The notes beneath the pieces were generated by a model that searched no databases, was not told the DNA's origin, and was given only the letters and a program-made list of their open reading frames with translations. From Caldilineaceae bacterium (GTDB taxonomy: Bacteria; Chloroflexota; Anaerolineae; Caldilineales; Caldilineaceae): a stretch of 64,000 nucleotides of DNA. Below are positions 19,585 to 28,879 of this stretch, piece after piece (within the stretch, counting starts at the first letter, position 1; the number at the start of each line of letters is the position of its first letter). Made by a program: the position numbers and the translations under genes. The stretch spans positions 297,183 through 361,182 of the forward strand of contig JALHQH010000008.1 in assembly GCA_022842065.1 (NCBI GenBank), read 5' to 3'.

Positions 19585-20616
19585 TTAATTCGCAAAGTGA
19601 CAAGCGACCCACGTCTCCGGCGCGACTTCGCGCAGCGCTGGCACCTCGGCGCGACAGCGGGCTTCGACCAGGGGGCAACGGGTGTGAAAGACGCAGCCTG
19701 GCGGCACATTGAGCAGGGAGGGGGGTAACCCAGGAATGCCAGTGAAATTGCCCTTGACTTCGGTCGATGGCAAGCTCTCAATCAATAATTTGGTGTAGGG
19801 ATGGCGCGGGTGATTGAAGATTTCGCGCACCGGCGACACCTCCATCAGCCGCCCGGCGTACATCACCCCCAGCCGCTCGACAAATTGGGCCATCAAGCCC
19901 ATATCGTGGCCAACCAGGATCACCGACGCCCCGATTTCGCGTTGGGCCTCTTTGAGCGTCTCCATCACCTGGCGCTGGACCACGACATCGAGCGCACTGG
20001 TCGGCTCGTCGGCAATAATCACCTTGGGGCTGAGGCTGATCGCAATGGCAATGACGACGCGCTGTTTCATGCCGCCGCTGAGTTCATGGGGGAACATGTT
20101 GGCAACCTGGGCGGGCAAGCCGACTTTCGCCAGCAGATTCGCGATCCGTTCTTCCAACGCCCGTTTGCTGAGTTGGATACCGTGGTCTTGCAAGCCCAGG
20201 CCAATCTGGGTGCGCACGCGCATCACTGGGTTGAGTGAGTTCATCGAGCCTTGGGCAACCAGCGCAATCCGGGCCAGGCGTAACGCTTTCATCTGGTTTT
20301 CAGTGAGATCCAGCAGATTGGTCTCTTCCAACCAAATCTTGCCGGAGACGACGCGCGCGGGGGGCTTGAGTAGCCGCATGATCGTCAACACCATGCTCGA
20401 TTTGCCCGAGCCGGACTCGCCGACCAACCCAAAACGTTCCTGGGCATGCAGGGCAAAGGTCACCGCTTCAACGGCGTGGACCGGGCCGCGGGTGGTGTCG
20501 TAATAGACACTCAAATTTTCCAGGCGCAGGACATCGGGTTGCCGACCATGCGGGCCGGTGACGGTGTGGCCGGTTGCCGGCGCGGCGCTGGTGAGGGTTG
20601 GGGAAGGCGTAGCCAT
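19585..20616 (-). CDS. Peptide-type ABC transporter ATP-binding protein (DppD/OppD-like), operon 1
   Basis: 343 residues from ATG 20616 (MATPSPTL), which overlaps the permease stop as TAATG; the longer frame to 20730 lies inside the permease gene. A Pro/Thr-rich 30-residue lead is followed by the ATPase: GESGSGKSS, Q-loop AQGSMNSLNP, signature LSGGMKQR, Walker B IIADEPTSALD, switch GHDMGL, and the C-terminal module with CVFHTRCPLVEARC. It forms a heterodimeric ATPase with the DppF-like protein. Confidence 0.92.
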   Translation of the reverse strand: MATPSPTLTSAAPATGHTVTGPHGRQPDVLRLENLSVYYDTTRGPVHAVEAVTFALHAQERFGLVGESGSGKSSMVLTIMRLLKPPARVVSGKIWLEETNLLDLTENQMKALRLARIALVAQGSMNSLNPVMRVRTQIGLGLQDHGIQLSKRALEERIANLLAKVGLPAQVANMFPHELSGGMKQRVVIAIAISLSPKVIIADEPTSALDVVVQRQVMETLKEAQREIGASVILVGHDMGLMAQFVERLGVMYAGRLMEVSPVREIFNHPRHPYTKLLIESLPSTEVKGNFTGIPGLPPSLLNVPPGCVFHTRCPLVEARCRAEVPALREVAPETWVACHFAN

Positions 20617-21533
20617 TACATCGACCTCCGAATCCGCGGATTGGCGATCTCGTCGAGCCCGACGCTGGTGAGAAAGAGGCTGATAAAGAGCAGGCCGATC
20701 ACGACAATCGGCGGCAACCACCACCACCACCAGCCGTTGATCACCGCGGCGTTGTAGTTGATCCAGAAGAGGGTCATGCCAATCGTCGGCGCATCCATCG
20801 GCCCCAGCCCCAGCACTTCCAGCCCAATCGAGGCCAGCACTGCGGCGGAAATCGACCCGACGAGCGAGGCGGCCAGATAGGGCAGCAGGTTGGGCAAGAT
20901 CTCACGGAAAATGATCGCCCGCCCTGGCATCCCCGAAAGGCGCGCCACCTGGACATAACTCCGTTCGCGCAAGGTGAGCACCTGGGCGCGAATCGTACGC
21001 GCCGGATAGAGCCAGGCCAGGGAAGCAACCACCAGCGCCATCTGTTCAACGGAGAGACCGCCGGGGACCATCATCGCTACCACAATCAGCACCATCAGGC
21101 CGGGCACGGTCAACCCCACATCAATAATGCCGCAGAGCACCGTATCAATCCAGCCGCCGTAGTAGGCGCTGACAAAGGCCAGCAGTCCGCCAAAACTCAC
21201 CCCGAGAAAACCGGCAATCAGCCCGATGCGCAGGGTTAACGGCGTGCCGACCACCATCACCGCAAAGAGGTTGCGCCCCTGTTTGTCACTGCCAAAGGGT
21301 AAGTCCCATGAGGGTGGCTTGAGTGGCGAAACCGAAATTGGCCGGGCATCGTCCAGATTGACAAAGGCGCGGCCAATCACCGTGGAGAATAACAAAAGGA
21401 AAAAGAGCACTAGCCCCACCACCAGCGACGGATTACGCCGGCAATAGCTAAAGATGCTTTCTAGCCATTCGCGCGTGCTCGTGCGGTCACCGCTATAAGC
21501 CCTGCGCAGCGGGCGTTCTACAGTCGTTGCCAT
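20616..21533 (-). CDS. Peptide-type ABC transporter permease (DppC-like), operon 1
   Basis: 305 residues, about six membrane helices. An N-terminal OppC_N segment (SYCRRNPSLVVGLVLFFLLL) is followed by PFGSDKQGRN, the typical periplasmic signature LGTDxxGRD of DppC permeases, and an EAA-loop region near REILPNLLPYLAASLV. Spaced 2 bases from the upstream DppB-like gene and overlapping the next ATPase by one base, so expression is tightly coupled. Confidence 0.92.
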   Translation of the reverse strand: MATTVERPLRRAYSGDRTSTREWLESIFSYCRRNPSLVVGLVLFFLLLFSTVIGRAFVNLDDARPISVSPLKPPSWDLPFGSDKQGRNLFAVMVVGTPLTLRIGLIAGFLGVSFGGLLAFVSAYYGGWIDTVLCGIIDVGLTVPGLMVLIVVAMMVPGGLSVEQMALVVASLAWLYPARTIRAQVLTLRERSYVQVARLSGMPGRAIIFREILPNLLPYLAASLVGSISAAVLASIGLEVLGLGPMDAPTIGMTLFWINYNAAVINGWWWWWLPPIVVIGLLFISLFLTSVGLDEIANPRIRRSM

Positions 21534-21535
21534 GC

Positions 21536-22540
21536 TCAGGCCCTCCGATAGGTAATCCGCGGGTCGAGCAGCGGATAGATAATGTCAAGGATAAAGGTTG
21601 CCAGCCCAATCGAGACGATCACCACAAAGACAATGCCCTGCACCAGATAGTAATCCGAGCCACGAATCGCCTGGTAGAGCATGGTGCCGATCCCTGGGAA
21701 GCCAAAGATCACTTCGACGAGGACTGCGCCGGAGACGATCTGACCGAGGGCGAGGGCGACCGCGGTCACTTGGGGCAGCAGGGCGTTGCGAATGGCGTAA
21801 CGGGTGAAAATCGTGCGATTGCGTAGCCCCATCGCGTCGCCAAAGACCACATAATCTTCGCCTTGGGTCATCACCATCAGGGAACGCATGCCCAGCGCCC
21901 AGCCGCCGGTCGAGACGAGAATAATCGAGAGCGCTGGCAACATCGAGTGCCAGAGTACATCCCAGGCAAAAGCAATCGTTAAGGTGGGAATGGTGCCGGT
22001 CTTGTAGCCACCGTACATCGGGAAGATATTAAGAAAGAAACCAAAGACATAAACGAGAATGAGGCCGAGCAAAAAGTAGGGAATCGCGCTCATCATCAGA
22101 ATCGGGGGCATCACATATTTCAGAAAGCCCGGCGCGCCCGGCCACGCCATCAGCGCACCAAGTAGGTTACCAATGATAAAGCCTAAAATTGTGGTGACCA
22201 ACAGCAGCGAGATCGTCCACGGCAACGCATCGGACATCATATCCAACACTTTGCGCGGATAGTTGGCAATTGAGTAGTTGAAATCAAAGCGTGCCATGTC
22301 GGAGAGATAGGTCAGGTATTGTTGCCAAAGTGGCTTATCCAGCCCAAACTTAGTCTCGAATTCCTTGATCATCTCTTCCAGCCCGGCCTGCACCGCGCCA
22401 CTGAGTGCCGATTGCGAAACCAGCTTCTCGCGGATCGGATTCGCGCCGCCCAACCGCGGCAGCAGAAAGTTAAAAGTCGCCGCCGCCCAAACAACCGCCA
22501 GAAAGATGAGAAAGCGGCGGATAATATAGGTGATGCTCAA
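21536..22540 (-). CDS. Peptide-type ABC transporter permease (DppB-like), operon 1
   Basis: 334 residues with about six membrane helices. Starts IIRRFLIFLAVVWAAATFNFLLPRLGGANP, the usual DppB entry, has a long periplasmic loop (about 45-100) with LDKPLWQQYLTYL, and an EAA region AIRNALLPQVTAVALALG. It pairs with the DppC-like protein to form the channel. It follows the binding protein gene after a 115-base gap that contains an inverted repeat. Confidence 0.92.
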   Translation of the reverse strand: MSITYIIRRFLIFLAVVWAAATFNFLLPRLGGANPIREKLVSQSALSGAVQAGLEEMIKEFETKFGLDKPLWQQYLTYLSDMARFDFNYSIANYPRKVLDMMSDALPWTISLLLVTTILGFIIGNLLGALMAWPGAPGFLKYVMPPILMMSAIPYFLLGLILVYVFGFFLNIFPMYGGYKTGTIPTLTIAFAWDVLWHSMLPALSIILVSTGGWALGMRSLMVMTQGEDYVVFGDAMGLRNRTIFTRYAIRNALLPQVTAVALALGQIVSGAVLVEVIFGFPGIGTMLYQAIRGSDYYLVQGIVFVVIVSIGLATFILDIIYPLLDPRITYRRA

Positions 22541-22562
22541 CGTTGGCTCCTAAGAGGGAAAG

Positions 22563-22628
22563 GGTAAATCGGTAAATCGGTAAAGGTTAACTGACTGACT
22601 GACTGATTTACCGATTTACCGATTTACC
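22563..22628. repeat. Intergenic hairpin between binding-protein and permease genes of operon 1
   Basis: 22-bp perfect arms (22563-22584 and 22607-22628) made of a tandem GGTAAATC-type unit and its complement; the loop contains TGAC tandem units (22591-22606). It shares GGTAAATCGGTA with the hairpin at 19499. A position after the binding-protein gene is where a stabilising or partial-terminating hairpin would raise binding protein over permease levels. Confidence 0.7.
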
Positions 22629-22655
22629 GATTTACTTATCTACCGCTTTACCACC

Positions 22656-24497
22656 CTACGCCGACGCCTGCACATTATGCAGCACCAATGGGAAGGTTAA
22701 GTGCCACTGGGCGCTGTTTGTGTATGGATTGTTGGCGTCGGGCATGTTGGTCCAATATTCGGTCGTCCACGGCAGGCGGTGGAAGCCGTGGGTGAGTTGG
22801 ATATCGGGCAGTTCGGGCAGCCAGATCTCCATGGCGCGGACCCAGATGTCGACGAGTTTCTCGACATCGGTCGGCGCGGTGGTGTAAGCTTCGTCGGCGA
22901 GCACATCGTACGCATCGTTATGCCAGCGTGAAAAGTTGACCGCGTGGCCGCCGGGAATGGCGGTTGACGCGCTTTGGTAGAGCGCCAGGGTCTCCTGCGG
23001 TTCACGGCAGCTACCACCGTGGCCAAAGAGGCAGCCGGTGTAATTGCCTTGCGAGAAGTTATCAAAGAATCCCGGCGGTTCGGAATAGCTGGATTCAATG
23101 CCCCCGCGCTTTAACATTTCGACCAGCACCGGGCCGACGCTGGTAAAGTCAAAGAAGCTCACAATATCAAGCTTGACTTGTTCGCCATTTTCATCGAGCC
23201 ACATGCCATCGGCGTTTTTGGTCCAGCCCTTAGCGGTGAGCAGTTCATCGCCCTTGGCCGGGTTATATTCCAAGGTGTTGTAGGTTTCGAGCAGCGGTTT
23301 GGTGGCTTCAAAATAGGGTTGTAAGGGCGGGTAATCGGGCATCGGCAGCGGGGTCTCTTTGGAGGCACCAGACCAAGCGATCTCCACGATCTTAGCGCGG
23401 TCGATGTAATAGCTGAGCGCCCAACGCACATTTTTGTCATCCCACGGTGCCACTTCGTTGTTGACATAGAGCGAGTGGGGCCACCAATCCACATAGCCAT
23501 AGGGCGCTTCTGCGCCAGTCCACGAGGTGGCCTTAGGATTGCCGTTGATGACGGTAGGGAAGCTCGATGGCTGAATGCCCGTGGTGAAGTCAACCTCGTT
23601 GCGGATGATCGACTGAATCAGTTGCTGCTCGCCCTGATCGGGCAAGAGGATAAAGCGTTCCATCACCGGCAACGGCGCAACCCCGGCGGCAACCCCCCAC
23701 CAATCATCGGCGCGGTCCAGGATCTTCTGCTGCGGCGAAGAGTGGACAACGCGCCACGGGCCAGTGGTGACGGGCAAGCCCTTTTCAAGATCAAAATGGG
23801 TATAGGTGGCGATATCTTGCCCTTCGAAGATATGTTTGGGCAACATATAGACGCCAATGTCAAAGTGATAGGTCAGCAGCCAGAAAAAGCGGGGCGAGGG
23901 GACGGTGAGGGTAACTTTGGTAGTGAGTGCATCAACCGTTTCGGCCTTGTCCATCACACGGGCGACGTTGGTACCCCAGCGGATCTTCGCACCATACTCT
24001 TTGCAGGCGTTGAGGGTGAAGGTCACATCATCGGCAGTGAAATCGGTGCCATCGCTCCACTTGATGCCTGGGCGCACCTTGATGATCAGTTCCTTGTAGT
24101 CGTCTGCGAACTCATAACTTTCTGCCAGCCACATGTACTCTGTGTCATTAAAGGCACTGTAGAAGGCCAGCGGCTCGTACATCAACCCGACCGCAAACTG
24201 GTGATTTGCCACCGGGACAAAGGGATTCCACTGATCCCACTCGACGAACTTGCCCTGTTGACCGCCGCGCACCGCAATAAAGGTGTTTTCGCGGGTGACT
24301 TCTTTAATCCCCTCCACTGCCACCGCCGCGGGGGCGGCCGCCGCATCAGCCGCGGCAGGGGCCTCGGCCGCGGGGGCTGCCGCTGGTGCACCACAGGCCG
24401 CCAAGAGCGGGGAAGCCAAGGCGGCCACACCCAACATCTCGGCATACTGTAAAAATTCGCGACGGGAAACTCGATAATTGCCGGAAGAGCTTGCCAT
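22656..24497 (-). CDS. Extracellular solute-binding protein family 5 (Tat lipoprotein), operon 1
   Basis: 613 residues. N-terminus has a twin-arginine motif SRREFLQYAEML followed by a hydrophobic stretch and lipobox LLAAC, so it is exported folded through Tat and lipid-anchored outside the membrane. An Ala/Pro-rich linker (about 36-62) precedes the SBP_bac_5 fold (about 70-600), with family marks LAESYEFADDYKELI, KWSDGTDFTADDV and VRWALSYYIDRAKIVEIAW. It delivers ligand to the DppB/C-like permease. It is the first gene of the operon. Ligand unknown. Confidence 0.93.
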   Translation of the reverse strand: MASSSGNYRVSRREFLQYAEMLGVAALASPLLAACGAPAAAPAAEAPAAADAAAAPAAVAVEGIKEVTRENTFIAVRGGQQGKFVEWDQWNPFVPVANHQFAVGLMYEPLAFYSAFNDTEYMWLAESYEFADDYKELIIKVRPGIKWSDGTDFTADDVTFTLNACKEYGAKIRWGTNVARVMDKAETVDALTTKVTLTVPSPRFFWLLTYHFDIGVYMLPKHIFEGQDIATYTHFDLEKGLPVTTGPWRVVHSSPQQKILDRADDWWGVAAGVAPLPVMERFILLPDQGEQQLIQSIIRNEVDFTTGIQPSSFPTVINGNPKATSWTGAEAPYGYVDWWPHSLYVNNEVAPWDDKNVRWALSYYIDRAKIVEIAWSGASKETPLPMPDYPPLQPYFEATKPLLETYNTLEYNPAKGDELLTAKGWTKNADGMWLDENGEQVKLDIVSFFDFTSVGPVLVEMLKRGGIESSYSEPPGFFDNFSQGNYTGCLFGHGGSCREPQETLALYQSASTAIPGGHAVNFSRWHNDAYDVLADEAYTTAPTDVEKLVDIWVRAMEIWLPELPDIQLTHGFHRLPWTTEYWTNMPDANNPYTNSAQWHLTFPLVLHNVQASA

Positions 24498-25022
24498 TGT
24501 GTATCTCCTGTTTGCGATTAAACTTGCGATAATCTGGTGAACACAGTAATGCCCTTACACTGGCGGATCATGGGATCCGCACACCGTACCGACAGACCAC
24601 TTCTCCTACCTGGTTGTTCTCTGCACTATTGGTGGGGCTCATTCCTCCTGTTGTGTCTTTGCTGACTGGTCTATCCGCAGCATGGGTCATGGGGAGCAGT
24701 TGCCATCATCGATCGCCGCGCACGCACAATGGCCTGCACGATCTATTTTCGGGCATTTTCGGGAGAGCGACCATAGCCGACGAACACCGCAGGAGACGCG
24801 ATGACGACACAGCGATCAACTTGATTGGCAATGATTGGATTACGGGTAGTTGGAATGTGATCTATTATAGACTAGTGCGAAGGATATCGTCAAGGTGGCA
24901 AAAAGGGAAAAGGGGTTGCAGTGCCTAAGACTGCGGCCAGAATGCATGAGAAGCGCCTGTAAAGAGTTGGTCAGATCAACTACGGATGGCGCTTCCTCAA
25001 TGCGACTCACCTAAAGTCAACA
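24498..25022. other. Intergenic region upstream of operon 1 and of vapBC
   Basis: No gene seen; a 104-codon frame at 24614-24928 has no ribosome binding site or recognisable features. It should hold the operon 1 promoter on the minus strand, but no clear pair of boxes is visible. Confidence 0.4.
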
Positions 25023-25075
25023 TTGACAGTTATGCAATACTCTATTATCATCCCAGGTAGAAATTTAGGTACCTA
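25023..25075 (+). promoter_or_regulatory. vapBC promoter and probable operator
   Basis: TTGACA (25023-25028), 17 bases, TATCAT (25046-25051). Downstream lies the palindrome TAGGTACCTA (25066-25075) with a partial repeat AGGTA just before it, a likely VapB binding site. AGGGAG (25075-25080) is the ribosome binding site for ATG 25088. Confidence 0.65.
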
Positions 25076-25087
25076 GGGAGAAAGTCA

Positions 25088-25342
25088 ATGGCACTTAGTA
25101 TCAAAGATCCAGAAGCCGTTCGCTTGGCGCGTGCAGTGACCCATTATACAGGTGAAACGCTAACGCAAGCTGTTATTGCTGCGTTACGGGAGCGGCTTGC
25201 GCGTGAAGAACGCAAGGCACAAGAAGTTGATTTGCTTGTCGATGATGTGATGCAGATTGGCCGCCATTTTGCCGCTTTGCCGCTTACCGATCAGCGCGGC
25301 ATTGAAGAGCTACTCTATGATGAAAACGGTTTGCCCGTATGA
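25088..25342 (+). CDS. vapB: VapB-type antitoxin (PSK transcription-factor family)
   Basis: 84 residues. Starts [39 protein letters not shown], the signature of the Rv0623/PSK family of ribbon-helix-helix antitoxins, and ends with a segment (about 60-84) that would wrap the toxin. Its stop overlaps the VapC start by 4 bases (ATGA). It should block the VapC ribonuclease and autorepress the operon through the palindrome upstream. Confidence 0.9.
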   Translation: MALSIKDPEAVRLARAVTHYTGETLTQAVIAALRERLAREERKAQEVDLLVDDVMQIGRHFAALPLTDQRGIEELLYDENGLPV

Positions 25343-25731
25343 TTATCGATAGCTCGGCGCTCTTGGCCATTTTGTTACAGGAAGCTGAAGCAGAACGGAT
25401 CGCGCGTGCGATTGCATTAGACGCGAAGCGATTGATCTCTGCCGCGACCTGGCTTGAAATCAGTATGGTTGTTTTTCTGCGGGTCGGTGAGGAAGGATTG
25501 CGTAGCCTCGATCTACTGGCCGCTAAATATCAACTTGATCTTGTCTCAATGACGCCAAAACAGGGCGAGCTTGCTCGCCGCGCCTTTAAACAATACGGAA
25601 AAGGAATTCATCCGGCTCGGCTAAATTTTGGCGATTGTATTGTTTACGCATTGGCAAAGGATACTGGTGAACCCTTACTGTTCAAAGGCGAGGGGTTTAG
25701 TCAAACTGATCTTGTTCCGGTGCTCTACTAA
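25339..25731 (+). CDS. vapC: VapC-type PIN ribonuclease toxin
   Basis: 130 residues, typical VapC length. Catalytic acids are visible: D4 ([12 protein letters not shown]), E40 (TWLEISMV), D99 ([12 protein letters not shown]) and D124 (GFSQTD). VapC toxins cut tRNA or rRNA in the cytoplasm; the target is not predictable. Coupled to vapB by a 4-base overlap. Confidence 0.92.
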   Translation: MIIDSSALLAILLQEAEAERIARAIALDAKRLISAATWLEISMVVFLRVGEEGLRSLDLLAAKYQLDLVSMTPKQGELARRAFKQYGKGIHPARLNFGDCIVYALAKDTGEPLLFKGEGFSQTDLVPVLY

Positions 25732-25769
25732 ATTTTCAACCAAGTGTATTAGTGGAGGAAAATCTATTC

Positions 25770-26138
25770 ATGATCACTGTCACTTTAGATGACCAGATCG
25801 AACGTCAGGTTGCAAAAATTGCGCATAATCAGGCTGTAACGCCAGATGAAATAGTGGAAAAGGCAATTCGGTCCTATTTACAAACTGAAGCTTCACTGAT
25901 TCTTGCCCGTGAAACCGCAGCTTTCCGGGCCATGCATCAAGAATTATTGGATAAATACGCAGGCAAGTACGTCGCGATCCATCAAGGCTAAGTTATTGAT
26001 CATGGTGCAAAGCTCGGCGAGGTTTATGCACGGAACAATGAAAAATACCCTGCTGAAACCATTTTGATTAAACGGGTTCAACCAGAAGTTGAACGGGTCG
26101 CGACAATTCGCTCACCAAGGATTGTCCATGACCAATAA
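25770..26138 (+). pseudogene. Small RHH/DUF5678-like gene interrupted by a TAA stop
   Basis: ATG 25770 follows GGAGG and encodes an RHH-like start (MITVTLDDQIERQVAKI), a helical middle and YAGKYVAIHQG, then TAA at 25989-25991. The same frame continues without shift for 48 more codons (VIDHG, then AKLGEVYARNN, then a final IRSPRIVHDQ) to a TAA at 26136-26138. The continuation reads like the rest of a DUF5678-type protein, where GKYVAI..GEVIDHG is expected. A single G-to-T change in a GAA codon would explain the stop. The 74-residue truncated product could still be made. Confidence 0.65.
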
Positions 26139-26183
26139 TTCTTAGTTCAACCACAGCCCGCAGTTGTGTAGAAACAATCGCCA

Positions 26184-26465
26184 TTAGTGGTTAATGGGTT
26201 GTTGCATACGCAACAATTGCTCACTGTTAGCGAGGAGAATCTGCTCATATTCTGCAACCAATGCGGTCAACGCTGCCGCTTCTATTTTGGTGAGCGTTCC
26301 TTCGGTGTTGCGTGCCATCAACCACTCCATACGCGCTTGTGCCTTTTCCGCCATTCGGTGTAACATCATAAGCACCGATTCCTGATGGTTTACCGGTCTG
26401 CCAGCCATCTTCTTTTGGTTAACTTCCTTTGCGGACTTTCTATCATCGGGCCAGATTTTACTCAA
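26184..26465 (-). CDS. Small hypothetical protein, charged and helical
   Basis: Up to 93 residues. A TTG start at 26465 overlaps the stop of the ABC ATPase gene (26462); an internal ATG at 26408 (MAGRPVNHQE) gives 74 residues and is equally plausible. The sequence is predicted helical with LTKIEAAALTALVAEYEQILLANSEQLL, a pattern I have seen in short unnamed proteins of this phylum. No function assigned. It would be the tail gene of ABC operon 2. Confidence 0.55.
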   Translation of the reverse strand: MSKIWPDDRKSAKEVNQKKMAGRPVNHQESVLMMLHRMAEKAQARMEWLMARNTEGTLTKIEAAALTALVAEYEQILLANSEQLLRMQQPINH

Positions 26466-27484
26466 GCCGCCAACGCCTGCGCCATCTCACTCCCCGTTAC
26501 CACCGGACTCTCCTTGTACAGATAACAGGCGACCGCCCGATCCTCGTTCGTCCGGTAAAGCGGCGGTTGTTGCGCATGACATTCACTCATGACAAAAGGA
26601 CAGCGGTTGGCAAATTTGCACCCAGTGAGGGCCTTACCCGCGCTTTTAGTGGCCGCGGCCTTACGTTCCAATTCACCTTCGCCACCCCACTGCTGATCCG
26701 GATCGGGCAAGGGGATGGAGCTGACCAGCAGTCGCGTATAGGGATGTTGCGGCTCTTTGATGACTTGCTCCACACTGCCCACTTCGGCCACCGAGCCGCG
26801 ATAGAGGATATAAATGTTATCGCTGATCTGATAAGCCGTGGTCAGGTCATGGGTAATATAGAGCAGTGAAATGCCCATTTCGCGCTTGAGCTTCATCAAA
26901 CTTTCCAAAATCGTCGCCCGCAGCGACGCATCGACCATCGAGACCGGCTCATCAGCCAAGATGATCTTGGGGCTGAGCAACAGTGCGCGCGCCACCATAA
27001 TGCGCTGCCGTTGACCGCCGCTTAACTGGTGGGGATAGCGCCCCAGCGTATCTTCAGGGCGCAGACCGGCCAACTGTAAACTCTGCTCGATCAATTGTTG
27101 CGCGCCCGCGCGCGAGGAAGCCAGCTTAAATTTGCGGATCGGCGTGGTGAGCACCTGATCGACCCGATAAAAGGGATTGTAGACCTCGAAGGGATCTTGA
27201 AAGATCGCCTGGACCTCACGGCGAAAACCTTTACGTTCACCCGCTCCCATCTTGACCAGATCGTGTCCCCGGTAGCGAATCGCCCCCTCGGTCGGCTGGG
27301 TCATGCCCAGGAGCAACCGGGCCAGGGTCGTTTTGCCGCTGCCACTTTCGCCGGCAATTGCGGTGATGGTCGGTCGTTTTTCGTTAATCGTTAAAGAGAT
27401 GCCATCGACGGCCACCGTGCGCCGCCCACCAAAGAGGCTCTCGCCAAAGACCTTCGTGACGTTCAATGCTTCCAAAAGCTGCAT
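26462..27484 (-). CDS. Peptide-type ABC transporter ATP-binding protein (DppF/OppF-like), operon 2
   Basis: 340 residues. Walker A GESGSGKTT (45-53), signature LSGGQRQR, Walker B IILADEPVSMVDASLR, switch YITHDL, C-terminal module CKFANRCPFVMSEC. Closely similar to the operon 1 protein at 18446, including MIDASLR versus MVDASLR, so the two operons share ancestry. Last ATPase of operon 2. Confidence 0.92.
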   Translation of the reverse strand: MQLLEALNVTKVFGESLFGGRRTVAVDGISLTINEKRPTITAIAGESGSGKTTLARLLLGMTQPTEGAIRYRGHDLVKMGAGERKGFRREVQAIFQDPFEVYNPFYRVDQVLTTPIRKFKLASSRAGAQQLIEQSLQLAGLRPEDTLGRYPHQLSGGQRQRIMVARALLLSPKIILADEPVSMVDASLRATILESLMKLKREMGISLLYITHDLTTAYQISDNIYILYRGSVAEVGSVEQVIKEPQHPYTRLLVSSIPLPDPDQQWGGEGELERKAAATKSAGKALTGCKFANRCPFVMSECHAQQPPLYRTNEDRAVACYLYKESPVVTGSEMAQALAA

Positions 27485-27528
27485 GCGATAAAACTCCTGA
27501 TCCTTCTTTACTCAGCTGATGTTGGGGC

Positions 27529-27574
27529 GACGACTGACCACTGACGGGTCAACATCCGTCGGTCATCGGTCGTC
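27529..27574. repeat. Imperfect intergenic hairpin between ATPase genes of operon 2
   Basis: 19-base arms GACGACTGACCACTGACGG (27529-27547) and CCGTCGGTCATCGGTCGTC (27556-27574) pair at 16 positions. It occupies the same place in operon 2 as the 19499 hairpin in operon 1, with unrelated sequence. Confidence 0.5.
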
Positions 27575-28580
27575 ACTCATACAAGTGGCAAGCGACCCAG
27601 CGCTCGGGCTTGATTTCGACCAGGGGTGGTACCTTGACGGCGCAGTGTGCCATCGCCTTGGGGCAGCGCGCATGGAACATGCAGCCCGGCGGCGGGTTGA
27701 GCAGTGATGGGGTCAACCCAGGGATGCCCTTAAACATCTCTTTTGATTGCAAGGTGGGCAGGCTGCCGATGAGCAACTGGGTGTAGGGATGCAGCGGGTC
27801 TTTAAATATATCGCGCACCGGTCCAACTTCAACTAATTTGCCCCCATACATCACGCCGATGCGGTTGACAAATTGGGCCATCAAGCCCATATCATGACCA
27901 ACCAAAATTACGGCAGCACCGATGTCGCGTTGCACGCGCCCCAGCGTCTCCATCACCTGCCGCTGCACCACCACATCCAGGGCGCTGGTCGGCTCGTCGG
28001 CAATGATCACTTTGGGGCTGAGCAGAATGCCCATCGCAATGCAGACCCGCTGCTTCATGCCGCCGCTCAACTCGTGGGCATAGGCCTGCATCACATCGGT
28101 CGTCAGATCGACTGATTCGAGCGCATCTTGGATACGCGCGTCGATGGCCGATCTGCCATCGGTGAAGCGATGGGCGCGGATCGTATCGCGCAATTGTTCG
28201 CCAATCTTCATCATCGGGTTGAGCGAGTTCATCGCCCCTTGTGGGATCAAGGCAATGTCGGCAAAACGTGCGCGACGCATCTCTTCTTCGGAAAGGCCCA
28301 GCAATTCCTTGCCATCCAACCAGACCTCGCCCCCGTCAATCCGCGCCGGTTCTTGCAGCAAGCGCATCAGACTCAACGCGGTGGTCGATTTTCCCGAACC
28401 GGATTCGCCCACCAAGCCCAAGCGCTCACCACGGCGTAGAAAAAAGCTGACACCATTGACCGCCTGCACGGGACCACGGGGCGTGTGATAGTTGACGCGC
28501 AGGTTTTTTACTTCCAGGATGCGGTCATTTACATCTGTTGACTGTTGTTTACTCTGTTCACTATGCTTCTCAATTACCAT
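27573..28580 (-). CDS. Peptide-type ABC transporter ATP-binding protein (DppD/OppD-like), operon 2
   Basis: 335 residues. GESGSGKST, Q-loop PQGAMNSLNP, signature LSGGMKQR, Walker B IIADEPTSALD, switch GHDMGLMAQF, C-terminal CMFHARCPKAMAHC. Very similar to the operon 1 DppD-like protein. It is separated from its permease genes by an inserted RelE/antitoxin pair (28604-29109), only 23 bases upstream. Confidence 0.92.
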   Translation of the reverse strand: MVIEKHSEQSKQQSTDVNDRILEVKNLRVNYHTPRGPVQAVNGVSFFLRRGERLGLVGESGSGKSTTALSLMRLLQEPARIDGGEVWLDGKELLGLSEEEMRRARFADIALIPQGAMNSLNPMMKIGEQLRDTIRAHRFTDGRSAIDARIQDALESVDLTTDVMQAYAHELSGGMKQRVCIAMGILLSPKVIIADEPTSALDVVVQRQVMETLGRVQRDIGAAVILVGHDMGLMAQFVNRIGVMYGGKLVEVGPVRDIFKDPLHPYTQLLIGSLPTLQSKEMFKGIPGLTPSLLNPPPGCMFHARCPKAMAHCAVKVPPLVEIKPERWVACHLYE

Positions 28581-28603
28581 GAAACTCTCACATCTACTAC
28601 GTT

Positions 28604-28879
28604 CTATGGAAATCTTCGATAAATGTCTCGGCGGTGCAAAACCCGCTGAAATTCAACACGCTGTTCATCAGTGTTAATGTACAAACCGATCCGGTAGTCA
28701 CCCACACGAATCTTGTAGTAAAACTGATACCCAGTTAACTTTTGGGTACGTCCCTGCAAAAATGGATCCTGTGCCAGTTCGGGGCCAAAGGCAATCGTTT
28801 CAACACGGGGGCGAATCTCGTTTGGCAGTCGAGCCATCTCGCGCAAAAACGTACGCGTGTATTGAATGGTCCAGTTCAC
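28604..28879 (-). CDS. RelE/ParE-superfamily toxin
   Basis: 91 residues: WTIQYTRTFLREMARLP, then KLTGYQFYYKIRVGDYRIGLYIN and VLHRRDIYRRFP, the classic RelE/StbE-like mRNA interferase pattern with the basic C-terminal RRDIYRRF. It would cleave mRNA on the ribosome when free of antitoxin. The antitoxin gene upstream overlaps by 4 bases. The pair sits within the peptide ABC operon 2, on the same strand. Confidence 0.88.
   Translation of the reverse strand: MNWTIQYTRTFLREMARLPNEIRPRVETIAFGPELAQDPFLQGRTQKLTGYQFYYKIRVGDYRIGLYINTDEQRVEFQRVLHRRDIYRRFP

Noticed and set aside
23475..24452. 325-codon open frame on the plus strand
   Set aside because: Antisense to the operon 1 binding protein gene, which has clear family motifs, lipobox and codon pattern; no ribosome binding site or domain.
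24614..24928. 104-codon frame upstream of vapBC
   Set aside because: No ribosome binding site, no recognisable features beyond one hydrophobic run.
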